From Cryptomeria japonica (lineage: Eukaryota; Streptophyta; Pinopsida; Cupressales; Cupressaceae): a stretch of DNA of 64,000 bases. Positions 46,764 to 58,440 of this stretch are shown in pieces. Location of the stretch: NCBI RefSeq assembly GCF_030272615.1, contig NC_081406.1:185109770-185173769 (forward strand). The letters are read 5' to 3'. The first letter of the stretch is position 1. The number at the start of each line of letters is the position of its first letter. The position numbers and the translations under genes were made by a program. The notes beneath the pieces are model-generated. The model was not told the origin of the DNA and did not search any database. It was given only the letters and a program-made list of their open reading frames with translations.

Positions 46764-48562
46764 ATGGTATCCTCATCTACTCCTGAATTTATTGCAAACC
46801 TTAATATTGTTGAAGTTTTTAAACACCCTAGACCCGTATTCCAGCTAGTTCCCAAAATTGCAAAGAAAGATGATAGTTTAGGTGCATTTTCTCAAATACC
46901 TAAAGGGGTATTATATGCTGAAGACCCTAGAATGTATATACACTATCATATTGATGAACTAGGTGATGAGGAAATTAAGAATATGTATAAATCTATAATT
47001 TGTGATGAATCCGGAAATGTCAAAACTGAACACAAGATAATAGAAACCCTAGGTTTTAAAGAAATTCTTAGTATCCTAGATTTTCCCAAGGATATCGTAA
47101 GAATTGTGCTAAGCAGGGTTCATGGCAAATTATTTTGGTTGGACTCTATTCACAAGATTACTAAAGAAGTAGTAAAGGTTGTGATAGGGTTACTCTCCAC
47201 CGACAACAGACTTAACAAAACTAAGAAGGTCAAAAATGACATAGTGATAAACCTAATCGGTGCAACATTCGATAAAAGGTCTTTGAGGGTAAATTATGTA
47301 ATGGATATCAATGTCAAATTTATTAGTATGATCTTAGGTTACAAGACTACACATGCAAATAGGTTAAACTTAGTTTCTAGCCTATGCATTAAAAGTGCCT
47401 ATCATATGGTAAATAATAATGTAAGGATAGACATATGTGAATGGCTTAAAGATGAACTGATTGATAATTTGGGAAAGATAAAGAAAGACAAGAAAGGAAC
47501 ATTCAGATTTGGAAACCTACTTGTTTCTCTGATGTTATATATAACCAAACAAGTACCCCGTATTGGCACCAAAGATTTTGGATATGATATACTGGTAGGA
47601 AAACAACTATCAGTATTACTAAACAACAAGGGAGAGAACAAGGAAAAGAACTTAAATGAGTATTTTCAGGCATTGAAAGCTCAAATGAAAACAAGAGTAA
47701 GGTTATCACAAGCTACTGTAGATAAGTACCAAAAGGAAATTTGGATGGAAGTAGTTGTTTCTAGAACCATCTAGGTCACTGAAATGGGGTATGAGACTGA
47801 TGACAACATAATAGAAACCTATGCAAAAGCCCTCCTAGAAGCTCCTAAGAAACTTGAAGAAGAAGTATTTGGCAATGTTGAAACTATAGAAAGTCAAATT
47901 CAATCAAAGAAAAGAGTTAGAAAGGTTTAGGCAACTGTTAGAAAAGGAACCCGACAAGCAAAAGCTATTAAAGAAGATGTGCTAAAGCAAACTGGTATAA
48001 ATGAAGGTGAATTATAAGCAATCCAACTGGAAACACACCTTTCACCGATGGGAACTTCCTCAGAAAGTGACATTCCTATAGTACTCAAGAGAGTTGAGAG
48101 GAAGAGAAAACCTTCACCGACACCTTCTCCTACACCAAAAAGACAGAAGCAACAGGTATTAAAGCCCCTAACAAAGAAATTAACTCCAAAGAAAAATAAA
48201 TTGACTCCTAAGAAGAAGTCAAAACAAACTATAGCTCCTATTGATAAATTACTAGATGAAATTACTGAGGATGGCAAGTTGAAGAATATCAGCAAACTGT
48301 ATAACACACTATCCACTGATGACAGGGAGAAAGTATAGAACAGTGTAATATTACACATAGATATTCTCAAGAATTTTTTGATGCAAGTTGTTGATGAAAT
48401 AGTAGTAGATCTATACAACAAACTAGAAGCTAGAAGAGTATCCATTATTGGGCTTGATAAGAAAATAAAGATTGAAAAATTACTTGTTGTACATCCTGTT
48501 AACTCACCTGATGAGATAGATCAATTGATCTCTGAGACTAACCAGTCAATATTTTCAACTAC
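46764..48562 (+). pseudogene. Element G ORF2, first part (unrecognised protein)
   Basis: Starts MVSSSTPEFIANLNIVEVFK at 46764. The first 336 codons are open. Stops follow at 47772 and a few later places, always in the same frame. Residues about 1-330 look globular, with EDPRMYIHYHIDELGDEEIK and GTFRFGNLLVSLMLYITKQ. After that comes a basic Pro/Lys-rich stretch (TPSPTPKRQKQQ, then KKLTPKKNKLTPKKK) and a helical part (NFLMQVVDEIVVDLYNKLEA). The frame runs into Element E's insertion site and continues at 61238. I recognise no catalytic motif or named domain. It is downstream of gag, where pol would be. Confidence 0.6.
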
Positions 48563-48984
48563 TGTGTAGGGCAAAAAGCGAGACTAGATTAACATGTCCT
48601 AATCCTACCTTTTGATACACATTGTGGAATACGAAAGAGCCTAGAGGTATCACACAATTGGCTACTTATTTTTGTGAAAGAGAGAACCATGGGCTACCTA
48701 TTAGGGTTTCTATTCCTTTGTTGTAATTGAAAGATAAAATGATGCAAGTTCAATTCCTAACCTAAGAGTGCAAGTATGAACTAATAATAAAATTGCAGAA
48801 TTGAAGTTAAACAATGGAAAGCTGCAAATACAAGGACAAGACAAGAATGCAGATGCGTACCCGGAGTTAAAATCTGAGTGAAAATGTTCGGGACAGGGGC
48901 GCGGGCGCCACTGTCCTGATTCTGCTCCTGAAACTTCACCTGAAACTGCTATTTTGCAACCTGGAAAACTGTCAGGAATGCTGT

Positions 48985-49085
48985 CTGACAGAAGGACCAG
49001 GGCGCCCAGCGCCCCTGTCCTAGGGACCAGGGCGCCTAGCGCCCCTGTCTTGGCAAGACCAGGGCACCCCACGCCCCTGTCCTGG
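48985..49085. repeat. Expanded GGGCGCC repeat in the left E LTR
   Basis: Three near-copies of GACCAGGGCGCCYAGCGCCC followed by CTGTC (the third less perfect). The right LTR has one (60074-60100). Confidence 0.75.
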
Positions 49086-49693
49086 TCTTTTTCTCTGAAA
49101 TTTGGTTCGAAGTTCAACCTCTGTCTGCTTCCGTTAGATCTGCAACTTGCGGCATCGTCCGAATCCCGAAACCTGCACTTATATCTGAAAAGGTATGGTC
49201 GGCGGCTATATAGGGTTTTTCCTTAGTCAAACCCCCGCTTTGGTGATTTCCACCTCCACAAATAGCCAAGTTGTATTGTAAAAGTAGTGTGTGTGCAGAC
49301 CTTGTGTGTGTGCAAGATCCTAAAATGCAAGTAAGCAAACCAGAGCAACCTAGAAAGTAAACCCTAATTGCTTGTAAATGACAATGTAAATGCTCCAAAT
49401 CAAGATGTAAAGAGATCTAAAGCATGAATACAAGTGATATAATGAGGCTTATGCAAAGACATGAAAACAACATGAAATCATACCCAACCCCAAGGGAGGG
49501 GTACAAGCCAATCTTCAGTTGGTGATCCCTTATTGCTCTTCAATTCCTTCAAAGCCCTAAATGGATGAATGAAATTGATGAATGCTTGATGGATGGATGT
49601 TGAATGTTGTTGAAGTCTTCAAAGATCTGCTCTTTCGCTGCATAGAAGGTCCCTAAAACCAAAATTCAAATCCCTTCAAATGAAGAAAGAGAG

Positions 49694-49704
49694 CCTTTAT
49701 ATAT
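49694..49704 (-). promoter_or_regulatory. Candidate TATA box in Element E LTR
   Basis: Minus strand ATATATAAAGG, about 510 bases into the LTR and conserved in the right LTR at 60712-60722. It is a good core-promoter match; no start site can be shown. Confidence 0.5.
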
Positions 49705-50214
49705 GAAACCCTAGGTCTTAATTTCAACTTTTGGCCGACCTAGAGATTGAATCTCCTGCCAATTTCTTGGGGTTAAGCTTTATTTTATGATTGGATCGCG
49801 CTCCTAAAATTTCGGGAAAAATGTTTGGGACCATGTGCACTCCGGGCGCCATGGTCCTGACAACTTTTCACCAAATTTTCAGGGTCGTCGGATATGATGA
49901 TTTTAGAGAGAATCTCAAAGTTACAGGTGATTTCGAGATGTTTTGACCCCCGAAATCAAGCCCCCAAGTTCAAAATAGGACCTAATTAGGGTTTTTTATT
50001 AAATGATGTATTAGAGAAATAAAATGAAAGGGGCACACTTTAATGAAAGGGCCCAACTGGAAGATGATGAAATAGAACCTTAGACCTAATTAATTTGATT
50101 AATTAAGTGCTAAGGGGGAAATGCAATGCAAAATACAAAATGCGCCAAGGCGGGTGCTAAACTAGGTGTGAAATTGTACTGCTTTAGCAAGTGCGTACAA
50201 TTTATGATGTTACA

Positions 50215-50230
50215 TTTAGCCCCCACTTTA
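50215..50230 (-). other. Polypurine tract of Element E
   Basis: Minus strand AAAGTGGGGGCTAAA directly precedes the 3' LTR start TGTAAC. Confidence 0.7.
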
Positions 50231-50978
50231 GCGGTCATATGAGTACTACGTCCATATGCAAGCTAAAGTACAGGAAAGTAAACATTATTTGAAAAAGGAT
50301 ATATCCATAAGTCCGTCGAACGAAGCCCCCAGCGGTATCTGCAGTACACAATTAGGAACCAAACCCTACAAAACACACATTAGATCACAAAATAACCTAA
50401 TGCTTACTAAGGAAAGTGATGAAATTTGCGAGTAGCTATATGCCCCCCCTATTTCGGCTTGCTTATTAGGGAGGTGAAACAGGGTAGCATGTTTACTTAC
50501 GACAAATTGTGTGAGAGATTATTGATGATAGATGTTCACTAAAGAGGCTTCATCAGAGCACATTTTGGAACATCAAGGGAGTAAGGGAACAAAAATATGA
50601 TTCCTACGCAACAAACGGTTCAAAAATTGCATCTCCCAAACTCAAGTTATGATGAAATGAGTGATAGAGGAAAATTAGGGTTTTGAAAGTAAAGGTAAAG
50701 GAATGAAAGTATATACCTCAAAAGTGACTATTGCATTTGTCACTTTGTTGATTTCTAAGTATTGTTCATTACAGTGGAGCCCACATAGCCATCATCATTC
50801 CTTCACGACGATCGAAGCGTCCCACGAGGATAGAGATCATGTGACAGGCCGTGATCAGCGATGAGCCACTAGACGAGGTGAGTTGACTGAACTTTGACTT
50901 TGACTTTCTGCATTTCTGTTGACTTTGAGTTTCTGTGATTGAATGCGGGCCCTGGAATCTGACCCTGGGTCCCACCTA
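50231..50978. other. Element E 3' region, non-coding
   Basis: No frame of interest on either strand. It lies upstream of the PMD gene on the plus strand and could hold that gene's promoter or first exon; I cannot point to one. Confidence 0.4.
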
Positions 50979-51112
50979 GGGCACCATGGTCCTTTTAGGG
51001 TGCCATGGTCCTTTCAGGGTGCCATGGTCCCTATGGGGCACCATGGTCCCTGAAGGGCGCCATGGTCCCCTCAAGGCGCCATGGTCCTCTCAGGGCGCCA
51101 TGGTCCCAATCA
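50979..51112. repeat. Minisatellite, seven 19-bp units GGGYRCCATGGTCC-type
   Basis: Units start at 50979, 50998, 51017, 51036, 51055, 51074 and 51093. Each reads RGGYRCCATGGTCC plus five variable bases. The same core GGGCGCCATGGTCC occurs singly in the left E LTR at about 49846-49859, and as GGGCACCATGGTCC in the right LTR. Confidence 0.9.
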
Positions 51113-51214
51113 GGACTTGGCAAGGGTTAGCTTTCGATGTTCGATAGTTTTCATTTTTGGCATAGATGATTGTGATGATTGAGTACTGATTACACTGATT
51201 TTTTTGTATTGCAG

Positions 51215-53315
51215 GGTCTCCCATACATGAGAGAGCACACAGCGGGGCAGATTCTTCGCAGCTTGCGAGATCAGATTCCCCGGCTGACTCAGGCAGAGAG
51301 GGATACATTATCTATAGTAGGTTTGTGGTATATGATCCTTATGTCAGCCATTCGATTCCATCCTGCGATGCTGATGGCACTTATGGTGCAATGGGATCCT
51401 GACGCATGTACATTCCAGCTTCCAGTAGGAGAGATGACAGTGACACTTGAGGATGTGTACCGCATACTTCGCCTACCGATCAGAGGAGCTACCATGACAT
51501 ACGCGACTGATCGGTCAGTAGAGGACCATCAGAGGGAGCAGGTATATTGCATAGGGAGAGTCATGCCGAGCGAGATGAGAGGTCGCATCATGGTCAGCTG
51601 GCTCTTACATCCTACAGGAGAGGTGCCCCTCATGAGATGTCTTATGATTGCCATCATTGCACTAGCTGTCTGCCCTAATGGGAGAGGTATGCACATGCAT
51701 TGGGGTCTTACATGGTGCATCAGGGCTATGGAGAGACATAGGAGAGTATATGCCTGGGGTCGGAGTATGCTTGCACATCTCTATCATGACCTCGAGGAGT
51801 ATGTTTTTGGATAGGGTTGTAGCTTGATGACATGCACACTTCTGCAAGTGTGGATATTTGAGCACTTTACATGCACCAGGCCTGTCGGCTATCTGATGAG
51901 TATGGCTAGCGAGCGACCTAGGGTGTTTTCTTATCCACTTACCAGCGAGTGGAGATTTGGGGATCTACTATATTGGAGAGTGACATTTGATAGGTTGACA
52001 GCTAAGGTGACAGTATGGAGACCATATTTGCGGATGCACGGATGGGATGGAATGGAGAGGCAGCTAGCATGCTTACAGAGGAACTGCCTACTGAGAGGAC
52101 GATACCCATGCATCATAGTCCCATTCTACTTTGACCGAGTACGAAGGCAGTTCGGGCTAGAGCAATGTGTTCCAGCCGATGTACCCATCTACACTCGACA
52201 CTCACAAGTCCTTCTCAGACCCAGAGTAGTAGCGAGACCTATGATAGATGATATCGAGATCATAGATATAGAAGGGTCCGATCAAGATGTGGTCACCGAT
52301 TATGCCGCAGATCCCGGAGCACAGCGCAAGTATCTCTCATGGTTTGTGAGGACATACCCATGGCCTATCTTTCCACCAGATCACCCGATAGGCCATCCAG
52401 GTTCATGGAGACATGGAGATCGAGATGAGGATCAGGGATCCAGATCAGAGGAGCCAGAGGAGGGAGAGGGTTGTGAGGAGGTAGGAGATCCTGATCCACC
52501 CATAGGAGATCAGCCTAGTGTCGAGGAGGAGGAGGAAGAAGAGGAGGATGACACAGATAGAGATGATGATGAGGAAAATGAGGATGCAGATGAGGACGAG
52601 GATGATGAGGAGGAGGAGGATAGAGATGATGAGGAGGAGTCAGATGCAGCTCCCCACCATTCAGGAGATGATACCATAGCCTTAGATCCACCTCTTATTC
52701 CCCAAAAGGGGGAACACGAGGCGATATGGAGACCTATACCCATCGTGCATAGATCATTCAAGTGTGGGGAGCCTAGTAGTTCCCAGTCACAGATGCTACC
52801 ATATCACGATCCCTACTGGCATGAGGGAGATCCAGGTATAGTAGGTTTATATTGATTGATTAATGTTTTGATGATATAGAATGGTACTAATACAAAATTT
52901 GTTCTACTATTACAGCTAATGTGCAGGAGTGGCACTCCTTGATCCAGCAAGCAGTGACAGATATTTCCATGACGACATAGATCCCTAGTTCCTCACAGGT
53001 TGCTTATAGACCTCAAGGGAACCCGGGTCGGCATGATGACTTGTTTTCCCCATTTCGAGTACAAGTGGAAATATGGAGGGAGAGAGAGAGAGTTCTATCA
53101 GAGTACCTTCAGCGGGCACAGCGTGACCTAGCAGCAGCTCAGGCCGAGGCTACCTCATATCGCACGATCCTTATGGATAGGGATCATAGGAGTTCCTCTC
53201 AGAGTCATTCATGATCTATATCACGCTATACACCCATGGGTCTACCTTCACGGCCGGAGCAGGAGGGAGCGTCTAGTCGTCACTCTCCAGCCACTAGCCC
53301 TAGGGATAGGAGATG
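51215..53315 (+). pseudogene. Plant mobile domain (PMD) protein gene, antisense to Element E pol
   Basis: The PMD family (including Arabidopsis MAIN and MAIL1) acts in the nucleus; transposon-borne relatives are known. An acceptor site (TTTTTTTGTATTGCAG) precedes 51215. Exon 51215-52835 encodes PMD signatures: LMVQWDPDACTFQLPVGEMT, TLEDVYRILRLPIRG, then CTLLQVWIFEHFTC, then CIIVPFYFDRVRRQFGLEQC. A very acidic Asp/Glu tail (about 52520-52640) follows. An 80-base intron fits CAG|GTATAG at 52836 to ATTACAG at 52915, with TACTAAT inside as branch site, and the frame continues across it. Exon 2 encodes a helical tail (SEYLQRAQRDLAAAQAEA). In-frame stops at about 51812, 52979 and 53213 (TAG, TAG, TGA) break it; the last codon before a final TGA is at 53312. 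It is more GC-rich than its surroundings. The first exon is not found. Confidence 0.75.
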
Positions 53316-53901
53316 ATCTCATGATGTAGGATAGGTCACATTTTGGATGTATAGTGACCTACTTTTGTATATTGATCCACATATATATATATATATACAT
53401 GCTTCTTTGTCTCAAACGTGTTATCTTTAATGCCTAAAACAATGTGTATTTTGATTAAAGTTAATACATTTGGTAGATGTACATGTATGTTCTGAATTTA
53501 ATTTCCATGTGATTGATTTCTCAATGCTCCATGATTAAATTGATACATGTGTGACTTAATTAAAATAAAATATTTAATCAAGTACTACATTGATGATAGA
53601 GAAGAAATATGTGTTAAGCCTAAGAATCATATAAGTAATGTGATTTAATTTAAACACAACATGATACAATTCTACTTAACACATAAAGACATTGTATAAT
53701 ATGCCAGCATAATGAAAATGTAAATCTTTTGCAATTTACATAGATGAATTCAAGACAAACCATAGAGTAAAGAAACACGCTTGTCAGGAACGAAGCAATA
53801 TAGATTAAACAAAACATCATTTAATTCTATTTGCTCTAACAAAGATATACTAATATATTATCCAATTTTGAAGAAGTGATAAAAAGATAAGGAATGAGGA
53901 A
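53316..53901. other. Spacer between PMD gene and pol, with an (AT)n run
   Basis: AT-rich, without reading frames. A simple AT repeat lies at about 53380-53397. It may include the 3' untranslated parts of two convergent genes. Confidence 0.5.
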
Positions 53902-55422
53902 TTAAGCATAGTAACTACGCAAGTGCATAGCATTTATAGGTTCTTTAAGAGGCGTACCATCTACATCCGCTATTTTATAAGCACCTGATCCATAATCTTC
54001 AATAACAATATACAGTCCGAGCCAATTAGGACTAAATTTTCCCTTTTCTTCAGGTAAGGCATTCACATTGTGCTGATTCTCATAGAGAACTAAGTCACCT
54101 ACCGAGAAAGAACGTTGAATAACCTTATCATTATAGCTTCGTTGTAGAGTTTTGTGATATGCTTGAATATGCTCAAGAGCATTTATACATTATTCATCAA
54201 GCATCTCAAGCTATTGAAGTCTTTGTTCTCTATAGGAGTCATCATCTACTATACCTTTGAGAGAAACTCTAAGTGATGGAATCTCTAATTCTAAGGGCAT
54301 AATAGCATCAACACCATAAACAAGATTATAAGGGGTAGTTCCTGTAGCAATTTGTACACTCGTTCGGTAAGCCCAAAGAGCATAAATTAGCTGAGTACTC
54401 CAATCCTTACCATGCTTATTCACGATTTTGCGAAGAATTTGTTCAATTATCTTATTGGATGATTCGGCTTGACCATTTGATTGAGGATAGTATGGTGTAG
54501 AAAATCAATGTTTGATATGATATTTCTCGAGAAATTTCTTCACGTCCTTGTTCTTAAATGATGTCCCATTATCTGAGATTATAGTGGAAGGTATCTCGAA
54601 TCGAGAAACAATGTTTTCTAGAAGAAATCAACAAATCACTAAAACAGTAGTAGAGCGAAGGGGAATAGCTTCTACCCACTTTGTAAAGTAATCTGTTGCG
54701 GTTATAATGAAAGTATGTCCTTGAGATGAAGAAGGAGAGATTTTACCGATGAGATCCAACCCCCATGCAGAGAAAGGCCAAGAAGCTACATGAGAACGAA
54801 GTTCTTGGGCAGGAGCATGAATCAGATTATTATGTTGTTGACATTGATGACATTTCTTAACAAATGAAAAAGAATCCTACTGCATAGTTTGCCAATAATA
54901 TCCCATACGAAGCAACCTTTGAATCAAGGATTTGCCTCTAAAATGCCCCCGATAGGCACCTGAATGTGCCTCTTCAAGAGCAATAGGGATTTCCAATTTG
55001 TTAAGACAACGAAGGAGAAGACCGTTATAACCCCTTCGGTAAAGAACATTAGAAATAATGATATATCTAGCAGACAGCTTGCGAATTCTAGCCCTAGTAT
55101 TCCTATTGGCAGAATCAGGAAAGGTACCATCAGTCAAGTACCTTACGATATGCGAATACCATTCATCTGAGTCTATAAAGTCACAACATGTCACCAAGCT
55201 AGAATCATCTACAATAGCTGGAGAAATAAGGTTGTGAATAACAAATTTGAGATCAACCACAGGGTCCTCTAAAGATACAAGAGAAGCCACACATGCCATT
55301 GTGTCCGCATGTCGATTATCTTTTTGAGGAACAGGTTCCATGGTATAAGAATCAAATTTTTGTAACAAAGAGATAGCAAGGTCTTTATATTGTGATAATT
55401 TGTCTTGTTTTGCTTGATACAG
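53902..55422 (-). pseudogene. Element E integrase (with end of second RNase H)
   Basis: 55368 downwards: NRHADTMACVAS closes the second RNase H, then the zinc-binding part EEAHSGAYRGHFRGKSL and KCHQCQQHN. The core shows GLDLIGKI, ISDNGTSFKN and QSNGQAESSNK, so all three catalytic acids are readable. 54211-54423 has WAYRTSVQIATGTTPYNLVY. The C-terminal part (LVLYENQHNVNALPEEKGKF) ends at the TAA 53902-53904. A few stops and frame breaks separate the pieces. Confidence 0.9.
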
Positions 55423-57171
55423 TCATGTTACTTGTCTTATAATCAATTGAGAATCTCCATAAATATGTATGTGTTTTACATTCAAAGCCAAGGCTGCCTT
55501 TATTCCTACTATAAGAGCCTCATACTCAGCAATGTTATTGGTGCATAGGAAATTGAGACGATAAGATAAGGGAATGGATTTCTTTGTAGGAGAAATCAGA
55601 ACAACACCTGCCCCCGATCCTGTATGACACTTAGAGCCATCAAAGTACAACTCCCAATTTTCATCTTTCTCTTTACAAAGAATGAAGTCGTCAGGAAAAG
55701 ACTCAGGGTTAGGGAAGGAAAAAGGTGAAGGGGCCTCAACTAAGTGATCGGTCAACGCTTGCCCTTTAATTTCTCTTTGTGAAACAAACTTAAGGTCAAA
55801 TTCAGTTAACATCATAACCCACTTAGCTAGGCGCCCTGATAATACAGTTTTAGAGAAAAGATGCTTCAAAGGATCAAACTTTACCATGACATGGACTTCT
55901 AAATTTAAAAGATAATGTCTCAATTTCTGAGTCACAAACACCAAGGCCAAGCATTGTCTTTCTATTGCAGAATATTGGGTCTCATAATCGAGTAAGGTTC
56001 GACTTATATAATAAACCGAACACTCTTTACCATCTTTATCATGTTGTGCCAATAATGCTGCAAGAGCATGAGAGGAAGCAGCTATATAAAGAAGAAAGGG
56101 CTTAGAAGGTTCGACGGGTTGAAGGATAGGAGGATTAGCCAAATATACTTTTAAATCTTCAAATGCTTGCTGACAATCTTCGTTCCATTGAAAAGTGATA
56201 TTCTTTTTGAGAAGTTGAGTAAAAGGAAAAGTACGATCCGCAAGTTGAGATACAAACCTACGAATAGCTTGAATCTTTCCTTGTAAGCTTTTGAGTTGAG
56301 ACACATTTCTAGGAGGTGGCATGTTGACAATAGCATCTATTTTCTTAGTGTCCACATCAATCCCACGATGTGAAACTATGAATCCTAATAGTTTTCCACT
56401 ATCCACACCAAAAACACATTTTCGGGGATTCAAGCGCATGTGATATTTACAAATTCTTTCAAAGATTTGATGAAGGATCTTAATATGATCTATACGGAGA
56501 ATGGATTTGGCTAAAATATCATCAACATAATCTGCTAAAATCTTGTGCATATAATCATGAAAGATAAGGGTCATCGCTCGTTGATAAGTTGCATCGGTGT
56601 TTTTAAGCCCAAAAGGCATCATCACCCAACAAAACGTACCCCAAGGAGTGGTGAAAGCAGTTTTGAATTGATCTTGAGGATTAATAAAGATTTGATGGTA
56701 TCCTGAAAAACTGTCCATGATGGATAACAAAGCATGTCCTGCTGTAGAATCAATTATCATGTCAATGTTTGGGAGAGTGAAATCATCTTTCAAAGAAGCC
56801 TTATTTAAATCTTGAAAGTCAATGCACATTCTTATTTTATTATCTGATTTAGCCATAGCGACAATATTTGAAATCCACAAGGAATAATCAATAGGGCAGA
56901 TAAATCCAGCCTCCAATAATTTTTCAATCTTAACCTTAACAAGCAAAGCTACCTTAGGATTCATTTTTCGAATCTTTTGTTTCACAGGCTTAGCATCGGG
57001 AACTAAGACAATATTATGAGTAACAATCTTAGGATCTATACTAGGCATGTCAGAATATGTCCAAGCAAAGATCTCAGGGAATTCATGCAATAAATTTGCA
57101 TATTGTTTTTGTTCTTCTTCATCCAAACATTGCCCAATCCTAATAACTTTTTTTTCATTGCAAGGATCCAT
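55423..57171 (-). pseudogene. Element E reverse transcriptase and two RNase H domains
   Basis: 582 open codons. RT: LLEAGFICPIDYSLWISNIV (residues about 85-104), MDSFSGYHQIFINP (152-165), MPFGLKNTDATYQRAM, and the catalytic YVDD at 215-218. First RNase H: LYIAASSHALAALLAQHDKD (about 365-384) and SRTLLDYETQYSAIERQCLA. Second RNase H from about residue 510: WELYFDGSKCHTGSGAGVVL, NNIAEYEALIVGIKAAL and IYGDSQLI, showing the D-E-D acids. This doubled RNase H marks the Tat lineage of Ty3/gypsy. The ORF start is arbitrary, since the polyprotein comes in from upstream. It is the best preserved enzyme in the window. Confidence 0.93.
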
Positions 57172-57228
57172 CTTAACATCAATGGTGTCACTTATAAGAA
57201 GATTACTTTGTTGAGGAGTATCCTTTAA

Positions 57229-58077
57229 CTAAGGGAATTCTTTCACAATCTCATCATTATCAATCTCTTTTCCAAAATAAGCCTCGGTGTTCAAACAATA
57301 AGGAAATCCCCTATTGTGATGATAACGAGGAAGAGTATCATATGCCCCTAAAAACTCAGCTAAAGCATCATCGGTAGGAAAGACATCCAAAGCACAAGCA
57401 CATGAAGGATCCCCATCAATATACTCAGGGTGTCTCATTGGTAGAGATATAGAAATGACATTAACACTAATACATGGTCTCTTAGAAGCTTTAGTACGTT
57501 TGTAGGGATTATAACCAAGTCCAAAGGTCACATCATAAAGATTATTCTCGAGAGGAACCTTTATTCCTTGTTCGTGAGAACCACAACCATTTCCATGATA
57601 CCCATGCTTAGCTAGGATATGAAAACCATGACCATAACGATCAGCCATTTTAGAAAGAGAAGGTGGTTTTTCATAAGACAAAGATTCAAATCCTTCAGAA
57701 TTAGAGGTGTGAGGAGAAGAAGTTTGAGAAGCGGCCACAAAATTATTGCTGATAGGTTCAAGTAAGATTGATTGATTTTTAGCCTCTTCCTTCTTTTCAA
57801 CTTTAACCTCTCTAGGAGGAACCTTATATTCACCTACAAAGGTGGGATTAAAATCAAGAGATCCCCAATCATCTTTTGCGAGAACCTTCTCAGGATCAAA
57901 AGCCTTCTCATGTGTAGATTCAAGTCGAGAAGGATCTTCTTCCAGAGCTTTAGACTCATCCAAAGAATTTTGATCATCAGAGAGTGAGGATTCATCCATA
58001 GGTATCTTGTTTAAAGAGTCATCACTAGACGAGGAAGGCTTAGAAGACCCCCTTTGGAAGTGGATGTTTGTAAACAA
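57229..58077 (-). pseudogene. Element E protease-RT linker with G-patch
   Basis: 282 open codons. An acidic Ser/Asp-rich part is followed by the G-patch (HGYHGNGCGSHEQGIKVPLE), in which the usual Leu of GLG is Cys. Then comes FGLGYNPYKRTKASKRP and a segment ending at CLNTEAYFG. The order protease, G-patch, RT is the same as in Element C. 57172-57228 joins it to RT after a stop. Confidence 0.8.
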
Positions 58078-58440
58078 GTTTGGAAATTAGTATCACCTAT
58101 CAAGGTATATGTCTTATTGTTATAAATAAATTTAACTTGTCTATGCAATGTAGAGGGGACAGCTTGCATACTGTGAATCCAAGGTCTCCCTAATAACAAG
58201 TTGCATGTTAGATTTCCTGACATAACATGGATAGGAGTAGGCAAAGTAACAGGCCCCACTATGAGGGGTAAGGTGATAATACCTAATGAAGACTTAGCCA
58301 CATTGTCAAAGCCTCGAATGGGACGAGAGTCAAGCTCAATAAGGGATGTATCCACATTCATCTTATGCAATAGATTAAATGCTACACACATTAAGGCTAG
58401 AGCCATTATCTACCAGTGTTCATCTTATAGCAGTGTCATT
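58011..58440 (-). pseudogene. Element E aspartic protease, frameshifted
   Basis: The active site reads TLVDNGSSLNVC at about 58380-58420 in one frame, then a frame change leads into 58011-58406 with CNLLLGRPWIHSMQAVPSTL, the C-terminal strand of the protease. Asn replaces the first Gly of the DGGS form seen in Element C. The enzyme would cut the polyprotein. Confidence 0.8.

Larger units (their letters stand above)
48563..50214 (-). repeat. 3' LTR of Element E
   Basis: 1,652 bp, plus-strand TGTGTAGGG to GTTACA. Matches 59643-61232 except for about 60 extra bases of GC-rich repeat near 48985-49085. No gene is present. Confidence 0.9.

Noticed and set aside
48710-49398. Frames in the E LTR (135 and 94 codons), repeated at 59790 and 60132
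   Set aside because: The left 135-codon frame is longer than the right 93-codon one because of the repeat expansion. No start context or domain, and the frames overlap the GC-rich repeats.
50979-51112. CRISPR-like array of 19-bp units
   Set aside because: Units are directly adjacent with no unique spacers, and this is plant DNA; it is a minisatellite.
52510-52761. Minus-strand poly-serine frame
   Set aside because: Mirror image of the Asp/Glu-coding GAG/GAT run in the PMD exon.
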